A stretch of DNA of 47,944 nucleotides from Mycocentrospora acerina (lineage: Eukaryota > Ascomycota > Dothideomycetes > Pleosporales): the NCBI GenBank assembly GCA_022701365.1, contig JAKUHH010000045.1:1-47944 (forward strand), written 5' to 3'. Positions 9,563-19,078 of the stretch are shown here, one piece after another. A model generated the notes under the pieces. That model saw only the letters and a program-made list of their open reading frames with translations. It was not told the DNA's origin and did no database searches. Positions within the stretch are counted from its first letter, which is position 1; every line of letters begins with the position of its first letter. Both the position numbers and the translations under genes were made by a program.

Positions 9563-11412
9563 TCACCAACTTGACAGTTCCGACTGCTGACGTCGCCGTC
9601 TGCTTAGTATGACTCTGAGCGGAGGTTTCTTCCACAACGTATGCATTTCTGACGCAGCATGCCAGTCCAACGACTTATCCACTAGGGTCATATCATATGA
9701 CCAAAATATCTTGGCCATAATTGTCCTCATCTCCATCCATCCCATGCTGTGGCAAAGTCAGCGCCGTTCGAGCCCGAATCATTTCCACTTACTTGCGACC
9801 CATGCATCCTCTCGATCCAAGCGAGAAAGGTTGGCTCGCTTCGAGGTCGTCCATGTCGTCTTTTTCCAGCCATCTCTCGGGCTTAAAAGACCAAGGATCA
9901 TGGAAATTGGCTGGACTCATACTGGACGCAAAAGGTGCAGCAGATACGACAGTCTGTTGACGCCTGGTCAGCCATATGCTTCGTGAATATATTTCTGCAC
10001 AACATTGCTCACCCCTTCGGGCAAGAAGTGCCCGTCGACAGTGTCTCCACCCTGAGGCACAACCCTTGGCAAAGCGAACGGCAGAGGTGGATACATTCGC
10101 ATAGCCTCTTTGCAGACTCCATTCAAGTATTCCAGCTCGGCTGTCGATTGTGCATCAATATCTTCATGCCGGAGGAAATGACAATCAAGCTCGTCCTGGA
10201 GAGAGAGCAATTTGTCATGCTGCTTCAGCAGGAAGTATGTGGCGCAGGCAAGAGTGGTCGCTGTAGTTTCACTACCAGCAATGACGAAATCAGAAGCGTG
10301 AGCTGCGATCTGCGTGTCTGATATCTCGAACTCGGAACGAGCTTGGAGGATATTCGTCATGAAATCCTTACGGGTAGTGGTGCGAGCAATTCGTCTTCGG
10401 GAAGGTCAGTTTTTCGCAAGGTTACAAGGAGCTTTTGCTTACTTTCGGACCAGATCTCTCGAGTTGAGTTCGTGTTTTCTGGTCTCGATGAGAAAGTGAT
10501 TGATCTGCTTCGAGAGGAGTGTCATAACCACTTTAGCGAGGCCAGGGAAGCGCTTCATACAGTCCCCAAGAGCACCTTTGCGGAGACTCTTGAGAACAGT
10601 TCGGATCCATGGATGCTCTTCACCTGACGCCACGCCACCAAAGGTCTCGCCAAATGCTAGACTGCCAATTATCTGCAATGGAGCGTCAGAGAAAAGTAAT
10701 GGCAAAGTGTTTGCTGGTTGGCATACATCGAAAGTGGTCAAGTTGTACCATGTGACCATGTCGGTCACTGTGGGTTCTTCATGGTCGGCTAACTGACCCA
10801 ATTTCGTCACGAGCTCATCGACAACGCTGGAAATGAGATCCTCCTGCTCTTTAAGACTCCGGTCTGAAAAAGCGCTGGCCAAATACTTGCGCATGTGGGC
10901 ATGGTTCTTTGGGTCACGCTGACTGACAATAGATGCAGATTCGGCCGCAAAATTGCCGCCATCGTAGAAGTCGGACTTTACAAATGGCAGGTGGCCTTTT
11001 CTGGTGCCATATATATCCCGCCAGGCTTGGGACGAAATGAAGCTGAGATCATTGGGGGCTGTCCGGACAATGGGTCCATACCTTTCATGAAGCTCAAGTA
11101 TGTCGAATGGCTGGCGACCTCTCAGGAAGCGCCAACAATGCCCGAACTTGCCAAGTCAGCGCTATTTTGTGCTAGGCTGGAATTCCAGTCATCACAACAT
11201 ACGTTACTAAAGCGAGCAGTCCAGGGACCTGGGAATTTTGTCAATGGATGATCCGCCAATTTTCTCCAGTGAGAAATGGTCAAGAAGAATATGTACTGGA
11301 CTCGTTAGCGACCTTACTTTCAGATCCGTTTGTTAGGGCATGATCGCACGGAAACTACTAGAGCTGCGAGAGCTTGTCCGGAGAACAGCGACAGGAAGCC
11401 TGCGAGCGCCAT
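9563..11412 (-). CDS. Cytochrome P450 monooxygenase (P450-B), 510 aa
   Basis: Fungal P450 resembling the trichothecene/isotrichodermin hydroxylase type (CYP65-like, by motif only). Seven exons: 11412-11350, 11295-11203, 11146-10727, 10672-10443, 10394-10013, 9953-9793 and 9746-9563. The introns are 46-59 bp and the spliced length of 1533 bp is exactly in frame. A membrane anchor at residues 1-30 is followed by the HPLTKFPGPW hinge. The I-helix is FVIAGSETTATT, the K-helix ExxR is KEAMRMYPP, the PERF region is FKPERW, and the haem loop is FSLGSRGCMGRN with Cys446. No defect is seen. It is divergent from P450-C and shares a 456-bp promoter with it; several intron positions match P450-C, so the two are paralogues. 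It presumably oxidises the cyclase product; position and order are unknown. Confidence 0.92.
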
Positions 11413-11868
11413 CTTTCTGTCATTGCGATGAATGCACAAAACAACGTGGCATACAATATATGGAGACACAGGTCGATCTTTCGCTGTGACGAGAGCAACG
11501 GCTGCCGTCCAAAATAGGAAGTTTCCGGACCAGTATTTGTTATGCTGGTGTGGCACTCTGTCGCCGATGTGTACCGCCAATAGACCAACGCTTCTACCTT
11601 GCGACGCTAGCAACGGCTACCGTCCGAAATAGGAAATATCCGGACCAGTATTTGTTATGCTGGTGTGGCACTCTGTCGCCGATGTGTACAGCCAATAGAC
11701 CAACGCTTCTACCTTGCGACGCTACCGCTCCGCCTTGGGATCGCGATGGCTAGAGACGAAACTCCCCGAAATGGAAGTATTACCCGACGTTGTTGTCGAC
11801 TGATCGTAGGTATTCTTTCTTCACAATCTTGTCGGTCAGCAGACTCTTCAGCCTTTGGTAGATCAATC
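11413..11868. promoter_or_regulatory. Bidirectional promoter of P450-B and P450-C
   Basis: This 456-bp spacer separates two divergent start codons (11412 on minus, 11869 on plus) and so should hold control sites for both genes. Half of it is a 115-bp tandem duplication (next entry). Each unit carries a CGG-N3-CCG word (CGGCTGCCG in unit 1, CGGCTACCG in unit 2), the palindromic form bound by many Zn2Cys6 regulators, and a CCGGACCAG word. The role as a regulator-binding region is inference. Confidence 0.7.
11494..11723. repeat. 115-bp tandem duplication in the P450-B/P450-C promoter
   Basis: Unit 1 is 11494-11608 and unit 2 is 11609-11723. Both begin AGCAACGGCT and end CTTGCGACGCT, in perfect register with only a handful of substitutions. 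They do not resemble the transposable elements in the window. The duplication doubles the CGG-N3-CCG word and the other motifs in the unit. Confidence 0.93.
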
Positions 11869-13653
11869 ATGAGTTTTGCAGACTTCAGTGTAAGCCAGCT
11901 GGCGGCCCTGTCTGTTAGCGGACTAATACTGTACATCATAACGACAGCAGTATACAATGTCTGGCTACATCCTCTCGCCAATGTGCCTGGGCCTCTCCTG
12001 GGCCGCTCATCATTGGTAAGCCAGCTGTCCTGCATGAAGTATCGGTGTGAAGTCTGACTTGGATCAGCTGTGGAGATTTTACCATTCCATGTCTGGAAGA
12101 TACCATCGGGCAATCGAAGAGCAGCACAAGAAATATGGTAAGATGGGCAGATATGGCAGCCGTCGCCATAGCTCACTGCTACAGGCCCTGTGTTCCGAGT
12201 GTCACCGAATGAGCTTTCCTTCGCATCTGTGACGTCTTGGAAGACCATCTATGGCCCCCCGCCAGCCGGCCAGAAGTCCTGCATCAAGAGCGAATTCTAC
12301 GATGTCTTTGCCGCAGGCTACCAGTCGAAATGTATTGGCAGCGAACGAGATCCGGCGCGTCACGTGGAGATGAAGAAGAACCTCAGTGCGGCATTCTCGA
12401 CAAAAGCGCTCCATGAACAAGAACAAGTCATCAGGAGCTGTATAGACGATATGCTAGCAAAACTACGGACGAAGGGATCATCTGTCGGAGGATTGAACAT
12501 GACGCACTGGTACGAGATGATCGCCTTTGACATCTTGGGTGAGATGGCATTTGGAGAGTCATTCCATTGCATTGATAATGAAGCGCCACACTTCTGGTTT
12601 GAGATGCTCACGAAATACCTCTTCTTCATTACTTTGGTGGACAATCTGCGACGGTGGCCTGTCGTTCTTGCAATCGGCAAGCTCATCGCTCCTCTGACGG
12701 CAGGCATACAAGAAAAGAACCATTTGTATAGCCGTGATCTGATTCGGAGGTAAGATGGACTGCCTTTTCCCGTGTCCTGCTAGCTGAACTGCAGTCAGAC
12801 GTCTCGAGAAAAAGACCACTCGCAAAGACTTTCTCACCAACATGATCGACAAAGTCGAGGATAGACATGTTTCAGTGGAAGAGTTGACCGCACACTCTGC
12901 TACGTTTGTGTATGTATCATGGCAGCTGTAGCTGGCTTCCGTCCGTGTCAACTGACGTATTTCAGTGTGGCGGGAGGAGAAACCATCTCAACATTCCTGG
13001 CTTCCACGACCTATTACCTTTGCAAGAACCCGGAATGCTTGAAAAGGCTGCAGACCGAGTTACGCACTCGCTTTGGAACACTGGAAGATATCACAGCCAC
13101 AACGGCGGGCCAGCTTCCCTATCTTCAAGCTGTCATTCAGGAAGGGCTACGGATCTTCCCGCCGGGTTCGCAGGGATTCCCTCGCCTATCTCCGGGCCTG
13201 TATATTGACAAGCTCTGGGTACCACGGGGTGTCAGTGTTGGAAGTATCAGGATATACGACACGGCTGACTCTCCGCAGACCGAGATCTATACCTCCGCAT
13301 GGACTGCGACGCACGACGATAAATACTTCGAAGATCCGTACTCCTTCATACCGGAGCGCTGGATAGACAACAAAAGTAGAGACGTCCGAGAAGCTAGCCA
13401 ACCCTTCTCCCTCGGGCCAAGGGGCTGCATTGGTCGAAAGTGAGTCGTATGCCTTCCTGTTGATTCGATCTATGAGACTGACGGATCCAGTTTTGCTATG
13501 GTCGAGGCCAATCTTATCCTTGCTACAATTCTGTTTGAATTCGACGTTGAACTGGTGAACCCGCAGCAAGAATGGGAAACGGCTTGCCGCATGCACGTCA
13601 ATTGGCTCAAACCTGACTTGCCTGTGAGGTTTCACTCAAGAAGCCCTAAGTAG
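11869..13653 (+). CDS. Cytochrome P450 monooxygenase (P450-C), 493 aa
   Basis: Paralogue of P450-B. Seven exons: 11869-12015, 12068-12137, 12185-12749, 12799-12909, 12966-13230, 13279-13439 and 13491-13653, total 1482 bp in exact frame. N-terminal anchor LAALSVSGLILYIITTAVYN, then the LHPLANVPGP hinge. The I-helix is FVVAGGETIST, ExxR is QEGLRIFPP, the PERF motif is FIPERW, and the haem loop is FSLGPRGCIGRN with Cys436. The intron at 13231-13278 is 48 bp without a stop and could be read through, adding 16 residues; I call it an intron because P450-B has one at the same place (after PxG) and a CTGAC branch site and CAG acceptor are present. The SDR gene follows 127 bp downstream on the same strand. 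Its role is inferred as a further oxidation in the same pathway. Confidence 0.92.
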
Positions 13654-13780
13654 AGGTAGTTTGGTGGTTCCCAAACGGGCAGGATTCCGACCCTAGTCTC
13701 CGTGCCAAGTATCAATATATCACTGCATAAACCATGGGTGCTGTGCTGCAAAATACCTCCCGCCGCCATCGAAACCAAAC

Positions 13781-14841
13781 ATGACAAGCATTGAACCCAC
13801 CACAGAAGGACCATCGTTGGATGGCAAAATAGCTTTGATTACGGGTATGACTCTTACAAACAGGATGGTTTACCTGACGTCCTGGCTTGCTGAGACTTTG
13901 AACAGGTGCAAGCTCAGGTATAGGCCTCGCTGCGGCCAAAATCTTTGCAGGTAGAGGTGCGAGAGTACTGAATCTGGACGTCAGACCGGTGCCGGGCGAG
14001 GCTTATCCTGGGATTGAGTACATCCGTTGCGATCAATCTTGCTGGACAGATCTTCTCAATGCATTTGAGAAGGCCCCAAGCGTTGACTTTGCCATCGCCA
14101 ACGGAGGAGTCAGCGAGTATGTGAACTACTTTGAAGACACCTTTGATGAGCAAGGCAAGCTCGCATTGCCATCGCAAGATGTCTTTGACGTCAATCTCAA
14201 GGGGAACGTCAACTTTTGCAAGCTTGCGCTCTCCCGCATGAGGAAGCAAGCCCAAGGCGGCAGCATCGTGGTTATTGCCAGCGCCACAGGCCTCGCGCCC
14301 GAGCACTCACTACCTTTGTACAGCGCTTGTAAGGCGGCGGTGAGTTGGCGTTGCATAGCAAGCTTGAAGGGCTATGTTTGCTGACACCACCTACCAGATG
14401 CTCGGACTCGTCCGTGTGCTGAGATCGGTCACCCCCATGCACAACATCACCATCAATGCCGTGGCTCCAGCGGCCACGATCACCAACCAACTACCAAAAC
14501 ATCTCGCCGCTCCCATCATCGACGCAGGTCTGCCGGTCAGCGATGCGGATCACGTTGGCTGGGCCATTTACTATTCGGCCACGGCTCAGCAGAGCAAGCC
14601 TGTCGAATTGTACGGTAGAGATGATGACACGGCTTTGAAGCCGGGGAGATGGAACGGCAGGACTATCCTAACTCTAGGAGACACCTGGACCGAAGTGGAA
14701 GAACCGCTGGCGGTATCATTGGTGGAGTGGATGGGACCAGAGAACGTCCGACTCACTCGAGCTCAGCAGGCGCTCACTGATTTCCGCGCTCCGACGAAAC
14801 CTTGGCGCAGAAGAGATGTGTTTCCCGTCTATCGTAGGTAG
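13781..14841 (+). CDS. Short-chain dehydrogenase/reductase (SDR), 313 aa
   Basis: Classical SDR, expected to interconvert an alcohol and a ketone with NAD(P)(H), probably in the cytosol. Three exons: 13781-13844, 13906-14339 and 14398-14841, total 942 bp in frame. The first intron (61 bp) splits the cofactor-binding motif, which reads T21-G-A-S-S-G-I-G28 after splicing. The catalytic pair is Y160-S-A-C-K164. An ANGGVSE segment corresponds to the usual NxG region and NAVAPAATITN to the post-active-site loop. The acidic LDVRP after strand 2 suggests NAD preference, but this is inference. It lies between P450-C and the DES-like gene in the same direction. In terpenoid clusters such enzymes often oxidise a P450-made alcohol. 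Confidence 0.92.
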
Positions 14842-15139
14842 TTAGGCTGGTATAGAGAGTGGGTACTGATTACTCAGCGCACGCGCAGTAGATATTATAC
14901 AGGATGGGTATTCGTAGAATTAGCATCTGAATATTGAACAACAATTTTTACACGTCTCTCGATCCGATTTGCCAGCCACAACTGTTTCTCGACAGTGCCA
15001 TTTCTCGTGTCGCCAACCTCTTGTGAGCGGCACCATGGCTGGTTCCATCCACTACAGCGATCGAGGAAATTCCCCGATTGGGAAGAGTCCGCGTGGTGGC
15101 TTTCTAGAAGGAGGTTACATATAGTAAGGTAAGTACCGT

Positions 15140-16140
15140 ATGTTCCATCCCCTGTTTCAGCCCGTTACCAGAACCACCCAGATTAGACGAAGCATGTCAA
15201 CAAAAACGATTGTACACACTGATGTGCTTCCCAAAGAGCTCGAGCCTAAAGTTGGACGGGATGTCGCCACCACGATCAACTACTACGACGACCCCGGTGA
15301 TGGGTCAGAACATGCACCTAGTCTCGCGGGCAAACGAAGTACTTTCAATCAACCTCAAATCGAAGTTCCTACGGTGATCCATGACATCTCTGGGACGGAG
15401 ACGCAGTTCACCTTGGATAGCCACGGCTTCCAGCTACTCGACCATCACTCTGCGATATCCGACTTCCTCGACGACGAAGTCATCAGACAAATCTACTACC
15501 CCGAGATCGAGCAGCTGCTCTTGAGCACGTGAGTACCTGTATTTTTGCTTCCATGCGACACTCACTGACAAACCGCAGCACAGGAGCATCCAAGGTGCAC
15601 ATCTTTGACCACACCATCCGTCGACCAAGACCAGATGCCGACAATCCGGACGACGAGCGGCGTCCAGTGAAGCGTGCCCACATCGACCAGTCCGGCCGTG
15701 GCTGTGTGAACCAGATACGTCGCCACATGGGCGATGCGGCCGAGCGACTCCTCCAACGCCGCTACCAAATCATCAACGTCTGGCGGCCCATCAAAACCAT
15801 ATATCGAGACCCACTCGCCGTGTGTGACTCCCACTCGGTCGCGGAAAGCGACATCCTAACCGTCAAATTGATCTATCCCGACTGGGTCGGGGAGCCGTGT
15901 ACGATCAGGCCAAACCCCAACCACAAATGGTACTACAAGTTCGTGCAGACCCCGGAGGAGGTCATGATGATCAAATGCTATGACAGCAAAGCTGACGGTA
16001 GGGCGAGGAGGGTGCCTCATGCTGCCTTCAACGACCCGGAAATGGCGGATCGGGCGCCGCGGCAGAGCATAGAAGTGAGGGCGCTTGTTTTTCACGAAGA
16101 CGACGCGGAGGATCACGAGCTGATCGGAGGGGTTGAATGA
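15140..16140 (+). CDS. DES/CmcJ-like non-haem iron oxygenase, about 316 aa
   Basis: Member of the fungal family that includes gibberellin desaturase (DES), AsaB-like hydroxylases and proteins annotated as 7-alpha-cephem-methoxylase/CmcJ-related. These are thought to be 2-oxoglutarate- and Fe(II)-dependent oxidases or desaturases. Two exons, 15140-15528 and 15579-16140, flank a 50-bp intron; 951 bp in frame. Family signatures are TTINYYDDPGDGS near the N-terminus, H164-I-D166-Q-S (likely iron ligands), INVWRPI, RDPLAVCD, NHKWYY, IKCYDS, PHAAF (H277, possible third ligand) and IEVRALVFH. The start is uncertain: the ATG at 15194 (MSTKTIVHTDV) would remove 18 residues and fits the family as well. 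Two different iron oxygenase genes are adjacent here, so they may act in succession. Confidence 0.88.
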
Positions 16141-16686
16141 TCAATGGAGAGTAGCAATGGAAAGCAGTCGTCGAAGCAGAGCGGTGAGAGCCAGAAGGGT
16201 TCTTACTTCCACATTGATAATCATCCTAATATAGATAATCATCCTAATATAGATAATCACCCTTTAGGGTTAGGTATATATTCAATTCTCTCAACATAAG
16301 TGTTACTACACTGCATGCGCCGATTCCCGTGGTGCCATACCGATCAAGAAGTAGGCGACCGTCCGCAGCATCAACATTCGAGATGATTCGTTGCGACAAG
16401 ATCTTCATCCATCATTCAACGGGTATCAACTCTATTCCAGTTTGAAAACGTTCCAGTCAGCAGTGTGTAGCAAAGGTCTGCACTAGACGAGACCTCCGTC
16501 CGAGCTCCGGGGACGGATATGCGGAAGGTTACCGAATATGGCAATCGGCCGCGCGAGGTGTGAGACAGCAACGTGATCCCAGCATGTGCTTCCTAGCAAC
16601 TGGGCTTTTCTCTAAGTTCATGACCGAATAGCTTGCCATTCTCAGTCGACAAATCTTCACCTCCAACGTCTACCCGAACGATCACC
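16141..16686. promoter_or_regulatory. Intergenic region upstream of the 2OG oxygenase, with 18-bp repeat and GC palindrome
   Basis: This is 546 bp without a gene. An 18-bp unit (GATAATCATCCTAATATA) occurs at 16216-16233 and 16234-16251 with a partial third copy to about 16262, just past the stop of the DES-like gene. A GC-rich inverted repeat, TCCGTCC at 16495-16501 and GGACGGA at 16511-16517 around GAGCTC, lies about 170 bp before the next start codon. CGGAAGGTTACCG follows at about 16521-16533. These are candidate regulator sites by appearance only. Confidence 0.55.
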
Positions 16687-17851
16687 ATGTCTAGCGCCAC
16701 CATGTCCGATGCGCTTGGCGGCAAGGAGGCGGAGCTCCTCAGCGTATCACTGCAGGATTTGCTGGATGGAAAGGACTCTGCGACAAAGACTTTGTTGCAG
16801 GCTTGCACGGATCTTGGCTTCTTCTACCTGGATTGTCGCGAAGCCCACTCGGGAAGTGTCATGGAAGACGTCCAGCAGATGTACGATTTGTCCGTCAGTT
16901 TTTATGATCTTCCTCAAGAGGAGAAGTCCGCATGGTTGGTGGACCGGGACCACGATGAGAATTTGGTCTTCGGGTGAGTCTTATAGCGCCTGGATGGCCT
17001 TCTCTCTGAACAGAGTTGTTGACGGACCAGATACAAGCCGGCAGGTCACGGGAATGGACCCATCGAGGGGGTCAAGGATGGATTTGAGGGAACCATGGTA
17101 TTCAGATCGCCTCACTTGAAGATCAATGGCGACTAATAATGTGCAGCTGTTCGAGCATCCAATCTCCAAGATCAAAGAGCCATCGGAATTTCCAGGTCCA
17201 AAGGAAATTTCGATGAGGCTAGACCCGTTACAGAAAGCTTTCACATCATTTCGTGATATGAGCAATATCATCCTCATGCGTCTCTCGGAAGGGCTCGGTC
17301 GGAAGGATAATCAAGCGTATCAACACTTCCACCGGCAGGGCGAAGTCTGTCCGACCGCTCTCGGACTCCTCAAATACACGCTAGCCGAACATGAGCCGGA
17401 CAGAGTCGGGCAGATCGCCCATACTGACGCAGGCAGCCTATCGATCGTCTTCACCGAAGTGGCTGGTCTGCAAGTCCAGAAGCCACGAGACGACGAGTGG
17501 TATTATATCGCGCCGAAGCCTGGGCATGCAGTCGTCAATGTCGGGGATTCTCTTCGCTTCATCTCGGGTGGAGTTCTCGCTTCTGCATTACACCGCATCA
17601 TCCCGCACAAAGACGAGCTGGGTAGACACAAGTATTCGATCGTCTATCTGCTGAGACCGGAAATGGATGCCGAGTTCGAGGACGAAGAGGGCCATGTTTG
17701 GAAAGGCTTGGAGTGGACGAACAAGAAGCACGCCGTGTTTCGAGCGTCCGCCGAAGAACAGGCAGAAGGCACCTATCTGACCGGCAAGGATGGTTACGTT
17801 GGCTACTGGGAACCAGAAAAGAACGAGAACTATCGAACGGTAGCGGTGTGA
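16687..17851 (+). CDS. 2-oxoglutarate/Fe(II)-dependent dioxygenase (isopenicillin-N-synthase-like fold), 352 aa
   Basis: Non-haem iron oxygenase expected to hydroxylate, desaturate or rearrange a pathway intermediate using O2 and 2-oxoglutarate. Three exons: 16687-16973, 17031-17097 and 17147-17851; introns 57 and 49 bp; 1059 bp in frame. The N-terminal DIOX_N-like part contains ACTDLGFFYLDC. The iron triad is H210-T-D212 (IAHTDAGSLSIVF) and H267 (SALHRIIP). The position that usually holds the 2-oxoglutarate-binding Arg of the RxS motif appears to be Lys in RHKYSIVYLL (K280-Y-S282), with Arg residues two positions before; this is worth checking. The ATG at 16687 has a good CACC context; 16705 is an alternative. 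It is the last gene of the co-directional run P450-C, SDR, DES-like, 2OG oxygenase. Confidence 0.92.
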
Positions 17852-18112
17852 GAGTGATCAGTGGTTTCTGTTCATAGCAGCTTCTGTGTATAGCACCTAA
17901 TAGGATCAATCGTCAAATGAATACAAGTTTCTGTGCTGAGAACGAGTCCAGTTGTTGTTCAATGTAAAGGGTTTCCCGATATACTTAATGCCGAGCCGTA
18001 GAGGCATAGATAGGTCGTGCATGTCCTGCGTCAGGCCAGCCTCAGGCAACTCGTCACAGTGTACGAGCATAGCATTCTAAAAGATTACTGCTCTACACCA
18101 TGCCCAGCCTAC
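17852..18112. other. 3' flank of the cluster, no gene seen
   Basis: I see no coding region, repeat or clear regulatory motif here. The sequence is GC-normal and marks the right edge of the biosynthetic island. Confidence 0.5.
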
Positions 18113-18650
18113 TCGTCGCGCTTCTGATCCATGAACTTGATGTTATCGTACGCAACCACTGTCTGTGGGTCGTCCTTGAGTTTGGCAAGTTGATCCTGCC
18201 TCGCGGTCAGCCACCAACGAGGTAGTCTAACAATTCAGGCGAGAAGGAGTCCTGGGGACTTCGCAGGAGTTTTAGGGGTAGGGGGTTTTAGGGTTAGCCC
18301 AGAGAAGAAACGACGCGCGAAACAAGGAGACTTTAGGAAAGCTCGAACACATTAGCAACAACAGGACAAGAACATGAAGGCTGACAACGACAATCTCCTC
18401 ACTGACGCTTGCGTGGGCGAGCTGGCGGACGCATGGGCTCTTGTCGTTAATGGCCGCCTCTACCGGCACCAGTAGGTTGCAGCCCTTAAGAAACTTCACC
18501 TTCTTTGCTTCCTGCCACGCTTGGGTAAGAAGGGTGTTCATTCCTTCCTTTTTTGGCGTCGAGGCGGAGGCTGCGCTATGGGGCAGTTGGAGGTTAGGGG
18601 CGGGAGGCGTGGAGGCTGACGAGGTGGGCCAGGCACCGCTGTAGGTGGCT
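18113..18650 (-). pseudogene. Unrecognised coding remnants on the minus strand
   Basis: Two peptide-like stretches lie close together on the minus strand. One begins near 18541 and contains LLTQAWQEAKKVKFLKGCNL followed by a VEAAINDKSPCVRQLAHASV segment. The other ends at about 18113 and contains DQLAKLKDDPQTVVAYDNI followed by KFMDQKRDE and a stop. Their composition is protein-like, but I cannot join them in one frame, and the space between (18238-18300) holds a telomere-like GGGTTTTAGGG word. They could be exons of one decayed gene or a transposase C-terminus. No function is assigned. Confidence 0.35.
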
Positions 18651-18958
18651 CAGGGCTCGCGGCTTGGGTAGGTGTCTAGTTCATCTGGCCCAGTTAACTA
18701 GGCGGCCTAATTGTTTGGGTTAAAGTTAACTGTGGAGAAGGAGGCAGTCTAGGCAGGCTAGGCTGCGCTTCAGTTGCCCGCAATCCGTTTGCGCTCTCTA
18801 TGTCGGCGTGTTCGCATAAAAGTTAGGTATAAGAAGACCTGTAATTCCTCTTTCCTTAACTACAACCATCTGCCTTCTATCCACATTCGCTCGAACATTC
18901 AATTCAAACGCAACACTCGTTCAATCAATTTAAACACAACACTCGTTCAATTATCAAC
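18651..18958. other. Intergenic, probable 5' leader of the small gene at 18959
   Basis: From about 18840 the sequence becomes pyrimidine- and CAA-rich, with ACACTCGTTCAAT repeated twice (about 18909 and 18940), which resembles a fungal 5' untranslated leader. No other feature is visible. Confidence 0.4.
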
Positions 18959-19078
18959 ATGAAGTTTTTCGGATCTATTATTACCCTATCCCTGGCCGCC
19001 ACTACCATAGCTTTAGCTTTGCCTCGTCATTTGTTGGGTGACCTCTTGTTACAAACAAGCACTCGAGATATCCCTTAG
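18959..19078 (+). CDS. Short ORF with a signal peptide (39 aa), probably a truncated secreted-protein gene
   Basis: The ATG at 18959 has an ideal CAAC context and follows a leader-like region. The first about 21 residues (MKFFGSIITLSLAATTIALA) form a textbook secretion signal with a cleavage site before LPRH. The frame then stops at 19076-19078. It enters an LTR-like sequence at about 19032 (next entry), so the mature part of the protein was probably lost or displaced by an insertion. Alternatively the gene continues through an intron I cannot place. No family can be named. Confidence 0.4.
   Translation: MKFFGSIITLSLAATTIALALPRHLLGDLLLQTSTRDIP

Noticed and set aside
9609..11251. Plus-strand frames between 9609 and 11251
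   Set aside because: Antisense to P450-B; they contain no domain, and the minus strand splices to a full P450.
15529..15578. Separate gene starting in the second part of the DES-like protein
   Set aside because: 15529-15578 is a GTGAGT...CGCAG intron; the downstream frame is exon 2 of the same gene and shares family motifs with exon 1.
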